Assembly: GCA_947846985.1 (NCBI GenBank)
Contig: CANTUZ010000001.1
Location: forward strand, 187,535,455-187,599,454
Source of the DNA: Fratercula arctica
Taxonomy: Eukaryota > Chordata > Aves > Charadriiformes > Alcidae
Direction: 5' to 3'
Length of the DNA stretch: 64,000 bases
A model generated the notes under the pieces. The model searched no databases and was not told the DNA's origin. It saw only the letters and a list, made by a program, of their open reading frames with translations. Each line of letters starts with the position of its first letter. The first letter of the stretch is position 1. Positions 1 through 11,000 of this stretch are shown here, one piece after another. Both the position numbers and the translations under genes were made by a program.

Positions 1-3000
1 ATGGAACAAGGTCAAACAGCAGACACGCTACCAGTGTTGTCTGTTAGTCCACTGTGATCATGAAAATTAGAGCTGAAGACCTCCAGTGAGTATAATGAGC
101 CAGCAGTTATGCGTTAAAAACTGAGGTGCTTTCTTCATGCAGGGATTTACAACTAAGGGGAGAATTAATAAAGGCTAATTTTAGCCTGGTGACACTAATC
201 TTCCTAAGTTTATTGCGACAAAAAGAAAATGTCTTCTGTAGAGGCAATTCAGAGGAGCTAAGATAGGTTCCTGCTCTGAGTCATCCTCCAGAGAAGACTC
301 TGCACTGATTGATGCAAAATGTTTGGCTTGGCTTGGCTCCTTTCCTCTGCTCCATAAAAAGTGACATTTGCTGCAGAAATAGGGCAGGCCTATGGAAGCA
401 ACTAGAGCTTCATGTAAGTGGTGGGGCAGGTCCTTCGCTACATGCTTCTCTCACAACTTGAGGCCAGGGGTGAGTGTCACCCATGCTAGGTGTCCAGTTT
501 TGTCTGGCTTCCCCCTCCAACTGCAAGCAGAAGAAAGAAGGAGCCCTTCACAAGGCACTGAATCAGATGCTGTTTTAGACACCTAAATGGAGTAAAACAT
601 AGAGATTCACACTTTTATTTCAAACTTTGAGGAGAGCTTTTCTATTTTTCCAACTGCCTCAGTTTAGTAAGAGCTGCTTTTTCACCCCGTGTAAGCTAGG
701 ATTGGCCATGAAATGCTTAGAAGTGAAGCTCCAGTGACAAAGAGTCCCATCCCACGTAAGCATCAAAGAGTGGGTGTTTAAGTCCCATTAATGAGACCAG
801 TTCTCACAGCCTGATATTTCTAGAAGACACCTGAACAGTTAATAATATGCTAGAAGTGGCAGAATAGTACAGAACAATGTTGACATGGATCAGCGATCAT
901 GGTTCAGCACGGTATTTGTCAAGGAATTTGGTACTGGAAATGATTGAGAAAAGAATGACTCGATTTGCACAAGGTCTGGCAGAATTAAAGCTTTCAATCT
1001 GTTTGCCTCTCCAGCCAAGACGGTTACAACTTATCTCGATCAAGACCTACAGGGACTAGCTCTAATAAGAGATGTACACACCTACCGCAGGACTGAGATG
1101 ACAGTCAGGCATTTAAATCCAAAATTGTAATCCCTGCCCAGCTGCCACCCAACCAGGAACATGTCTAAACTCAGAAGGCACCTCCCTTTCGTGTAACCTC
1201 CCCTCAGTACCTACAGTTTTACTTTGGTCATGCCCAGAACTGCCTTTGCTTGAGCAACCTGGCATCTTACTCACATCTAAGCCCCATCAGAATCACAAAA
1301 GAATTGCCTTGCATCCCTCAACATACACTTACTGCACATCAGCAGAATAAGGCACTACCCAAAATACGCTTTCCCAGGAGTGAGTCCAAACGCATTAGCG
1401 CACCTTAGACAGGCAAAAGTTGATTTTGGGTTTCTCAGGTTTTGGATTACTTCTTCTAGCCCTCAGGATAGTGTGAACTGTGTTATGGCAGCAGCGCTTC
1501 CATATGAAAGGAAATCCCTCCTAGCTAGATGTTATGAGAAAGAAGGAAAGTGAGGGGATCTCACCATCTCTCCTGGTATGACTACTCCTTTCATGCAAGG
1601 AACAGGCCAGCTAACAAATGCATACATGAAAGTGCGGTCCTGTATACTGGTGGTGAGGGGCGCTCATCTCAGGGGAAAAGTTCTGTTCCAGTGACTTATA
1701 ATTTGAAGTACAGAAATACTCCAGAGGCTGGGGACAGGATGATGACCATGAAGCCTCCAGGACGAGAAGTCTGTAAATCATGGACCGAGCAAAACATTGC
1801 CCTGCATGTCAAACCTGTCCCAACGCTCGTTATCGCGCAGCAGGGTGAGGACAGTAGCGTGGCTGATAAAAGCTCACTACCAACAGTTCTGGCGGCTCAG
1901 ACGTTCATCCAGTGAAACATCCAGAAATGCGCATAAAAGGATGTGCTTTAGCAGTTGAACTGAAGACACTAAAAAAAGCAACGATCTCCCTCTCCCAAGG
2001 CTCAGGTTTTCAAGTGCTCTGGGTAAGGCAGGCTGCTTGCTGACAGCCTCTGTTAGCTGACAGCCTCGCTGCTGCTGAAACTATACATAAAGAATACAGA
2101 TTCCCAGGGCTGATTCCGATCTTGCTGACACTGGAATATATGAGGAGTATTGCTAACACCATAATTGGAATAATTACACAAGTTTGAGAAAAAAAGGGAA
2201 GGGGGAGGGGGGGTTGAGGAGTGGAGGGAGAAGGAGTGTTTGGTACCAGACAAAGACACTCAGTGAGCAGTCATGCACATGCTGTTCAGTTTCGTGACTC
2301 ATTTTCTGACACTTTTTTGAGGAATTTTGTCCGATTTTTTTTTCTTTTTTTTTTTTTTTTATTGGCTTCTGGGAAGAAATGTTTCCTACTTGTACCAAAA
2401 TCTTTCCTCTTCTCAAAACAGGAAGAACAGCTCATACCTTGCACACACGTTGCTCCAAGTTCTCAATTAAGGTGATCCTGAGGTTCGAAAGTTGAGTTAA
2501 AGCAAGACTTTGGAGCACAAGAAACTTTTTTAAAATTATGCATGAAATACCTAAGGATGGTATGGTAAAGAAGAAAGGTGGTGAGGTGGCCAGCCAAAGT
2601 AGCATATATTCCTGTTCAACAGCTGACCTGGGCTACTAAGGACACAGCAAAGCTCAAAGAGAAGACAGTTTGGGTGGCATTTCGAAGCCCAGCTTGGGTG
2701 CCTACATCCCCTGGCAATTTTAGGCCACCTCTGGATAATCCATTCATAGTAAATGAGAGGGGACCATGACCATTGCACTTTCCTAAGATTCCTACAAACC
2801 TTTACCAGTGCCTTTCCAGCGGAGCCATACTGTTTCTATGTATGGGACGGGAGGTCCTTGCAGAACTCCTGTGCGCATCCATGCCAAGTATCCGGGTGTT
2901 TGCGGGCATTTCTCAGACAGCAGTGCTTGAGACAACGGGCCATGGCTCTGTCCCTATCCATCTCTGCAGATGTATCTTCCTCACTTTTACAGGTAGTACC

Positions 3001-3177
3001 CGTGCCGTTTTCTCTGCAGGCTGTCTTCTTGTCAGTTAAGCTCAAGTGAGCGCTTCCAACGTTCATCAGATGTGATGGTTCATTTCAGCTATATAAGCAG
3101 CCTGTTCTGGGATTCATCTCGTAAAATTTATAAATCCAGCCGGCTTCCAGTATTCTTCTAGCTGCAGTAGTGTTGCG

Positions 3178-3219
3178 TGATTCAGAAATTTATTTTGGTG
3201 ATTCAGAAATTCATTTTAA
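3178..3219. repeat. Two-copy 21-bp tandem repeat
   Basis: Two adjacent copies starting TGATTCAGAAATT, at 3178-3198 and 3199-3219, differing at a few bases. Confidence 0.85.
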
Positions 3220-3944
3220 AGGGGGTTGTGGTTCTGCAAAAACCACTCCAGGACGAATACAGCATTTCAAATTAACAAATATATCTCTTTTTTCAGTCGT
3301 CCTTGAGATATGCAGCAATACTGAATGATGGGTCAAAATCTCCTGATTTATGTGCAGGACACTGACTAATTGAAAAACTTTCCTAAGTATGAAAACAAAG
3401 AACTGTCTCACGGTGGGGTTTTTTTCAGATGGGTTGAAATATTGCAGAGACTGTGTCCTTCAGTCTACCCATTTCACTCTATGCACACACTGAAAGGCCT
3501 GGACAGACGAAGATATTTTAATGATGGCCTAAGTGAATTATTGCATCGATAGAAGAGTTACTTTTAAAAATTCCAACTAACTTGGAAAGTTGGAAAACAG
3601 CCACCCAAAGCATTTGTTCTAAAGTTTATGAGCAATATACATTCTTAAAGAAATTTCACTGCTAACTGATGACCATATCAGTAAGACGTGTCCATGTGGA
3701 CCGCGTTGTCAACAGGTGCCGTTATTTACATCTGTGGAGCCTACATCCATCTTAGCCAATGGCCTTTTCGAGGTCATTTCTCTGTTGAATTGCCAAAGCC
3801 AAATACACCGCGGTCAGGAATTTTCTGCTTCTCTTGCTGCAATTCTGTGCTAAATGGCATAACCCTAAGGTCACTATTTTTCTGTTAATGTTATAAATCT
3901 TTCACAATGGTGTGATTTCCTAGCAGAAAACTGGCAGCTGCAAA

Positions 3945-3975
3945 CACCACCACCACCACCACCACCCTCCCCCCC
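3945..3975. repeat. (CAC)n simple repeat followed by C-run
   Basis: A run of CAC/ACC triplets leads into CCTCCCCCCC. Simple sequence only; it lies about 30 bases before the hairpin at 4003. Confidence 0.9.
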
Positions 3976-4002
3976 AAAAAACAGGGCAAAATAAAGCTCA
4001 TG

Positions 4003-4094
4003 CAAGATGGTTCAGGTTAGGGTTGCAATGGCACTATACGTTTATGTTTATAAACATATACAGTGCCATTGAAACCCTGATCTGAACCATCTTG
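4003..4094. ncRNA. 92-nt near-perfect hairpin; candidate miRNA precursor or small inverted-repeat element
   Basis: Positions 4003-4038 pair with 4059-4094. Of 36 positions, 32 are Watson-Crick, two are G-U as RNA (4016/4081 and 4018/4079) and two are mismatched (4025/4072 and 4036/4061). The stem continues after a 4-base bulge (4039-4042) into a 12-base palindrome, TGTTTATAAACA, at 4045-4056. A 36-bp stem closing on a short loop is the size of a primary miRNA hairpin. The strand is undetermined, since both strands fold. The alternative is a MITE-like inverted repeat; no clear target-site duplication was seen. I do not recognise it as a known miRNA. Confidence 0.5.
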
Positions 4095-4432
4095 AACGCA
4101 GTGATGAATCCTTATAGCTTTTACACCAACATATGGCCCTGAGCTTACAAAGGACCTTGATAACAGAGCATGCTGAAATGTCAGTTGTCCCACCATGCCT
4201 CTTTAAAAGTAAATCCCAGCAGTTAATACGCACAGCAGACGTGCATGGGTCAGTCTCCTCCCGGGAAAAATATAGCGCAGTTGAAGTGCAGAACTGTTAA
4301 ATATTTGCATAGTTGTGACATGAACCGGTTGAGAAAAATCTCTTTTTCTTCATCCCAAGGATGTCCAAGTTTCCACAATTGTTTCTGGGGCAGCGATGAC
4401 TTTGTGTAAACTATTGTCAGTGCCGGGGGCGA

Positions 4433-4446
4433 GGGGGGGGGGGGGG
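4433..4446 (+). repeat. Fourteen-base G run at the 5' edge of the CpG island
   Basis: G14 follows GGGGGCGA, giving a strong G-quadruplex candidate about 575 bases upstream of the CAV1 start codon. C-runs follow at 4547-4556 and 4573-4580. Confidence 0.9.
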
Positions 4447-4849
4447 AACGAACGGACGACGACACACATGGAGCCCTACAAACGCCTCGCTCGCTCTGGA
4501 CGTGAAACACAACTAAAGTTTTCCATCTCCTCATTGCTTCCTTCCACCCCCCCCCCGCCACCTCTCCTTCGTCCCCCCCCGCCCCGGGCGGTTCGGCCGC
4601 ACGCAGGCACCGTCGCCCCCCGCAGCCCAGCGGTGGGGACCCGCTGCCGGGGGTGGCGGGCGGCCGGGGCAGGGAGGGCAGCGCGGAGGGGACCCTGCCC
4701 CTGTCCCTGTCGTGTCCCCTGTCCCCGCGCGGCTTGGCCCAAGCATCCGGGACCGGGTCCGCCCGCTTCCAGGTTGCCGGGGCAGGGCTGCTTTCCCCTC
4801 CCACCCCCGGCGGCTCACAGGGATATGCCGGGCCCTACCGCGGCTTGTC

Positions 4850-5021
4850 GTCCACCCCAGCCGAAGGCAGGGAGCAGCCCCTGGCCGGCCGCCAGCCCTC
4901 TGCCTGGCAGCTACCTCCCCCCGGCCGCCGGCTCCGCACCGCGGGATCCTCCTGCCTCCGCTCCTACAAAGTTGTAGCGCAGAGACAGCCGCGGCAGAGC
5001 CGCCAGCCGGCCCGGGGCAGC
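4850..5021 (+). promoter_or_regulatory. CAV1: CAV1-alpha core promoter and 5' UTR region
   Basis: The stretch directly upstream of Met1 is GC-rich and has no clear TATA box at a suitable distance, as expected of a CpG-island promoter with dispersed starts. A small inverted repeat, CTACAA and TTGTAG separated by AG, lies at 4964-4977 and could form a short hairpin in the 5' UTR. The transcription start cannot be fixed from sequence alone. Confidence 0.6.
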
Positions 5022-5051
5022 ATGTCCGGTACCAAATACGTAGACTCGGAG
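5022..5051 (+). CDS. CAV1: CAV1 coding exon 1 (residues 1-10)
   Basis: Ten codons, [10 protein letters not shown], followed directly by the donor GTAGGA at 5052. The exon is 30 bases of coding sequence, so the junction is phase 0. It is too short to be called by open-frame length and was recognised from the conserved caveolin-1 N-terminus. The 1001-bp intron 1 that follows (5052-6052) is GC-rich and holds a minisatellite and a candidate second promoter. Confidence 0.97.
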
Positions 5052-8000
5052 GTAGGACCGCCGTGTGGACGGAGCCCGGAGGTTGCGAGCTGCCCCGCCG
5101 GCTGCCCCGCCGTCCTCCCGCCCTCCTCGCCGCGTACCTGCAGCGGCTCGGTCCCCCCCTCTCCGCGCTCCCCGGCCCCGCGGCAGGAGCGGGGGCAGCT
5201 CGGCGGGGTAGGGCGGACAACCGGGCACCTGCGGGCAAGGGACAGCGGGGCAGGGGGGACCTGAGGGGCTTCGTCCCCTGCGGCAGGACCGGGGCCGCGG
5301 CGAGGGCGGTATATGGAGGGCACCGGGGTGGAGGGGGCACGGTGGCGGCCGTGCGGGGAGGGCAGTATAGCGAAGGCGGTATAGTGAGGGCGGTGTGGTG
5401 AGGACAGTACGGTGAGGGCACCGGCGTGGAGGGGGCACGGTGGGGGCTCCGTGCTCCGGTCGGCGCGGCCAGGGCGGTGTGGGGAGGGCAGTACGGGGGT
5501 GGTAGAGTGGAGAGGGCAGTACGGGGATGGTAGCGAGGGGATGGTGGCGTGGAGAGGGCAGTACAGGGATGGTAGCGAGGGGATGGCAGCCTGGGGAGGG
5601 CAGTACGGGGATGGTAGCCTGGGGAGAGCAGTACAAGGACGGCAGCCTGGGGAGGGCAGTACGGGGAGGGCGCTGGCGCTGCCCGCGCTGCCCGTGGGGG
5701 CGGCGGCTGCGCCCTCCCCGCGTAGGGGCGGCCGCGCTCCGCCCTGGGGCAACGCGGCGGGGAGCGGAGCGGGGCGGTGCGGGGCCGGGGACGCCTGGCG
5801 GCGGGATCGGGGTCGGGATCGGGAGCCAGCGCCGTGCCCGGTACCGCGGGGGTGTGGTGTGCGCCCCGCGGTCGCGGTTAAATAGCCGGGGCGAGAGCCG
5901 CCCCGCAGCCAGGCTCCCGCCGCTCCGCGCTCCCCGCGGGACTCGCCGCCGCCTCCCCCCATCCCGCCCCCCCCTGCCCTGCCCTGCCCTGCCCGGCCCG
6001 GCCCTCCGCGGCTCGGCTCCCCCCTCCCGCCCGCTCTCCCTCCTCTCCGCAGGGCTTTCTCTACACGGCGCCCATCAGGGAGCAGGGCAACATCTATAAG
6101 CCCAACAACAAGATGATGGCAGACGAGCTGAGCGAGAAGGCGGTGCACGACGTGCACACCAAAGAGATCGACCTGGTCAACCGGGACCCCAAGCACCTCA
6201 ACGACGACGTGGTCAAGGTGAGGGGGGGGACGGACGGACGGACCGAGGCGGGACGGGGCGAGGCAGAGTACGCGGGGCGCTGGCAGGGCGACAGCAGCGC
6301 GCAGCCGCTCCCCTCCACCTGCTGCAAGAGGGAAAGGACCGGGGCGGGGGGATAGATATGTTCCTAGTTTATTTATCTTTTCTTCTTTAAAAGAAAAGGG
6401 AGAGGGTGCAGGGGAGGGGGCCAGGGCAGCCCGCTGGAGCTCCGTGCTGCTCCCTGGATGGGGGCTGCATCCCGCGGCGGGGCTGTCTGTCCCTGCGCTC
6501 CCCGGGCACTGCGGGGCTGTCCCCCGCCGGGACGGGCGCTGGCGACAGCCCTGCGGGGAAGGGGCCGCCCCGGAGCCGGGGCTCCCGCAGCTGTCTGCCG
6601 GCAGGTCAGGCCCTGCGGCCGGGACATCCCGCCCGGGAGCCGGGGAAAAAAAAAAGTTGCGTGACCGTTTGTAACACCGGCTGAGGGATTTTCCTTCCCT
6701 CGGGCACGTATAGAGGCAGGGCAGGGAGGCGGCACCAAACCAGCGCAGTCTGGGCTGGGTATGGCCTGTGGGACAGGTCGCCCTGCCTAAGCCAAGTGGG
6801 TGCAAAATCAGAGATCCTGGTGGTCCTTTGGGTTGGTTTCCTTGTTTCGTTTTGTTCCCCTTGGTGTTTTTCCTTCCCTCAAGAAATGATAAATGGAAAT
6901 AAGCTAAGCAAAATCTAACTGTGCCCTTGGCTAGATTTTTTTTTTTGTTCGGGTTTTTAATTCAGAGTTTGACTGTTGTGACTGTTGGAGATTTTTGCTT
7001 GAAGGCACTTTGGTCAGAAAAACTCATAGAGATCATCTTAGCAGACAAATTTTATACTTTGCATGTGAAAATTGAGGATGGTGTCATCTGGGCTTGTTAG
7101 AACCTAGGAAAAACAGGAGTTGCCCAGCCATAGTGAGTGACTAAGCCACTAACTGGCTGATTTAGTGTCCAGCAGAGCCAGAGTGTGTGCAGTTCACCAT
7201 GTTTGTTGGTCAGGAAGACCCTTTATTGAAAAAGAGAAATATCACATTGTTTCCAGACAATCAAAAGGTTGGACTCTGGTTCCTGAATGTATGTCAGTAA
7301 AATGATTCATTATATGTGCTGGCAATATAGCAATGTCCCAAGTAACCTTAAATTCCACTGACTTCAACACAATTTTGTGATGAATGTGATTTGAAGGTGA
7401 TGAATATGACCAGCCATCGTGCTGGTTCAATGCTAAGAATTTTCTCTCAGAGCAGGCTATATCTTTAAGGAGCCATTATCAGCTTTGCAATCTAGAAAGA
7501 AAAGGCACAAAGTTTTTATTTGTTTAGAAAAAAAACCATCTGTGTACCTAATGGTACGAAACTTCCATTAAAGTGGTTGATTTTCAAAGGGAAGGGAGCA
7601 ATTCTTTTTTCTTCTACCCATGGAGGAGCAGCTGAGTAGACAGGGAATGCAAGAGCTGAAGAATGAGGCTGCATCATGGCTTATTGCGTACATCAACAGA
7701 AGAAGTCCCCAGAGCAACCAAACCTTCTGAGGATGAGTCATAGCCCCCAAGCAAGGCAGAATCCGGGTGTCCACAAACTTAACTAGGGAAAGGAAGATCC
7801 TGCTGGGAAAAGAGGGAGACCACTGATGGAAAAAACTCCTAATGGACTTGAAAGAAACTGAAGCGTACAAAGCCCATCCTGCCTTCTTCACCTCCCACAG
7901 GGGCAATGATTAAGAAAGTTTGTTACATCCAATCATCTAAAAGAAAGTTGAAAAATAAGAATTACAGGAATGGAAAAAGCAAACTTTTCAGTTTGTCCTT

Positions 8001-11000
8001 TTGAAATAATTGTGGACCAACACATTCATTGAAAACCAGCAAACAGCCAGAATACCAGTACTGCCTCTATATCAGCAAGTGAGCTCCTGGTAGTGCACGT
8101 AGTCACATCAATACACGGGAATGTATCAAAATGAATTTGATGTCAACCAGACAGGATCCGTTTTGCCTCATAAAACCAGCAGCATTTGTAAAAAATGTGG
8201 GCATCATAAAGCAACATTTTTCTGTCTTGTTACAAGGATAAATAAGAATTACTTTGATTTTAATAAGTATTTCATGGATAGGTCCAACATGAAAAGTAGA
8301 GATAGGAATTTTGGCACAATTTGAGTTTATTTGGACACTGCTTTCAGGTTCAACCTATTAGACGTAGCAATGAAGTTCAGACCCAGTACACAGGGGACAG
8401 GCTTGGATTGGGGTGAAGATACGCAGACTTAGTTCCTGCCTTAACCATCAGTCTGTGGTCCTCTTCTGTCACGCATCTGCCTTTCTTCCTTCAGGTGTAA
8501 AACATCCAGGCAGCGTGTAAAAAATCCCAGTCTCAGTCGGTTACTGAGAATCAGAGAAAAAAAAAAAGGTTCAGGAGTGTTGTAATGCCAGAAGTGTGGT
8601 TCAGGCTTCGCTCAGTTTTGTTTAGAGCCGTTGCATTTTTCTAGATTCAGAACCTTCTGCTTTTTACCCAGCATTTAATGCATTTCTTGCCACTTGACTA
8701 TGAAGCACAATAGCATGGAAACTGGGGACAAATCAGTCAGCCATGAAACAGAAATGATTAGACAGAGAACGAGGAATCTGCTCTGTAAGCAGCTCTCTAA
8801 AAGGCCTCAGTGTTGTCTGCATCCAAATACTTCCCATAGCACATTTTAAAAATAACCCTTGCTTGTGAGAAGCAGGAGACATGTTCCCTTGATGTGCAAC
8901 ACGCAGCATCTGCACAGCTTCCTCTGCAGCAGATACATGGCGCGGGCAGCAATAGGGAAGAGACCCCATCGAGATCCTTTAATAAAAACTAGGCACACAG
9001 AGCAGCTTTATACCAAAGGTATTGGTGGCCTCAGCTTACTTATGGTTTCTCTTCAAATTATCTAACAAGTAGAAGCTAAGTGCTGGGAGGTTTCCAGAAA
9101 AGTGGGGCGAATGACTGGATTTCTGTCCAAAGAGGGATGGAAAATGAGGCCTTACCCAACCTGAGGTCCGCAGACAATGGAGTTGGCACCTCTGTGCTGG
9201 AGGAAGCACGATCTAGTAGAATCACCAGAATTTCCTTCCTGTTCCAATTCCTTCTGCGGGGAGCGGAAAGGAAGGAGTTTCTTCCTCACACGACTGCCCT
9301 CGTGTGTCACCTTGACGGGGGCAGAATGTGCAATGGTGGTCCCATGCCTTCAGGCACTGGCTTGTGAAGTTGGCTGGTCATGCAGGAGGCAAGGAGGGAA
9401 TCTAGCGAGGGAGAAACAGCCTCTGTGGACCTGAGAGCTCTCCGGGAGTCAGTCTGGTGATTATACAGCTATTTTGCCACACAGCTGTATCTATTTAATA
9501 CGTCCTTCACTGAATGATTCTGCTCCTGGACTTGTGTCCCACAGTTTTTATTTATGTGTGATGAGATGCAACAAACAGGATAGAAAGCTCATGGGGTGTT
9601 TTTTTTCTCTCATTCATTCCCTGATGATGGAGGATTCACATGAAGGTGCCTGAAGTTCAGCCTTTGCTCTTCCTGTTTCCCAGCTCAGTATTTGTGTTTT
9701 CCGGAGTATGGCTAAATTACAGCCTTCCAACTCTTTGGAGTTCAGAGTTTCTCAAAGTATCTGTGGTCAAGTCTGCACAAAGTTTACTGAATTTAGAAGA
9801 AGCAGAGGAGGGAAACAGTGTTCCTGCAGCTTGTGCTGCTCAGTACTTCCTTGCTTCTTGCTCAGGATGGGGATGGACCTTGCAGCTGGCCCTGCAAAGT
9901 CTGTTCCTTTGGGAGTACTGAGGACCAAAGGTGCAGTCACATCTGCAGCCAGATTATAGCTTTTTCCTACGGTGGTGTGCCAGGAAGAAAGACCTGTGCC
10001 TGGTCTACCATCCAGAACATAATTATTATTTTGCTTTAAACAAGTGGTGTCTATCTGCTGTTTGTTGCGTAAGAGTCCTTTTCTTTCTGGAAAAAAAATT
10101 CCAGTACTTGGCTACAGATGTAAGGACGCAGAGCTTTTGTACCAAATTTTAAACAGTTATGGATCCATGCCTTCCATTTAAAGCTAATGCAGTTAAGGGC
10201 AATTCAGCTCACTGCAAGGAAAAGTCTGTAATTTTTAGACAGATGTTGACAAATACCATAACACCCTTATGTGGGCATGAAGGAGGAAAGTATTACTCAG
10301 CCATTTTAAAGCCATTTACAATTTCTACCGCTTTCTAATAAAAAGAGTTTTTTTAAAAAGCGGTTTGCTATTTTATTTAATCCTTCATGGTTACAGTCCC
10401 TCCCTGTTGCGCTGAGCACAGTGTAAGATGCAGAGATGACTAGGCAGAGCATCTCCCATCGCCACACTTGAGAACCTCCTGGAAGGAAAGTAGGCGTCAT
10501 CCCCTGCTCTTTTTGGATGGGAGGGCTAAGGCGTTGAGGGCTGTCACTCTGATGTGGCAGCAGGCATCAACCTGGAAGGAACAGAGTTCTGCTCTTCAAC
10601 ATGGTAAAGCGAGAGAAAAGCAGAGCTCAGTCAGGTGCTTTTTCTGAAACAAGGAATTAAATTACATTTAATGCAGATCCCTGTTCTTTGTTTTCAGATG
10701 TTGTTAGAAGTCCCATCAAAATCATAGAATCATAGGTTGGAAGGGACCTTTCAGATCATCTAGTCCAACCATCAGCCTAACTCTGACAAAAAACATCACT
10801 GAACTATATCTCTAAGCACCACGTCTGCCCGTCTTTTAAATACCTCCAGGGATGGTGCCTCAGCCATTTCCCTGGGCAGCCTGTTCCAATGCTTCACAAC
10901 CCTTTCAGTGTAAAAATTTTTCCTAATATCCAGTCTAAACCTCCCCTGGCACAAATACATAGATACAGATATTGATATAGATATATGATAGAGATAGATA

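Larger units (their letters stand above)
1..4002. other. Non-coding DNA upstream of CAV1
   Basis: No coding exon recognised on either strand and no CR1 element. In other vertebrates CAV2 lies upstream of CAV1, but no CAV2 coding sequence is visible here. Minor features are a T-rich tract (about 2335-2360), two 21-bp tandem copies beginning TGATTCAGAAATT at 3178-3219, a twice-repeated GCTGACAGCCTC near 2038-2070, and a CAC trinucleotide run at about 3945-3966. Confidence 0.7.
4410..6650. promoter_or_regulatory. CAV1: CpG island spanning CAV1 promoter, exon 1, intron 1 and exon 2
   Basis: Base composition changes sharply near 4410 from AT-rich to very GC- and CpG-rich and returns to normal after about 6650, where a run of A and GTTGCGTGACC marks the edge. 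CpG-dense DNA covers the upstream promoter, both 5' coding exons and the start of intron 2. Sp1-type GC boxes (for example CCCCCGCCCC near 4575-4585) are present. Long open frames on both strands here result from the scarcity of stop codons in GC-rich DNA and are not genes. Confidence 0.9.

Noticed and set aside
1..4002. CAV2 coding sequence upstream
   Set aside because: No caveolin signature or scaffolding-like sequence in any frame; CAV2 must lie outside the window.
5484..5679. Regular repeat array as a CRISPR-like structure
   Set aside because: Units are directly tandem with no spacers, 14 bp long, in a vertebrate intron: a minisatellite.
6113..6355. 80-codon open frame beginning MMADELSEK
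   Set aside because: It is CAV1 exon 2 read through its donor site into intron 2; after residue 65 the sequence is not conserved caveolin.
4250..6805. Many long open frames on both strands, up to 613 codons on the - strand (4964-6805)
   Set aside because: They lie in the CpG island, where stop codons are scarce, and in the 14-bp minisatellite, which stays open in several frames. The translations are Pro/Arg/Gly-rich without domains, and they overlap the real CAV1 exons.
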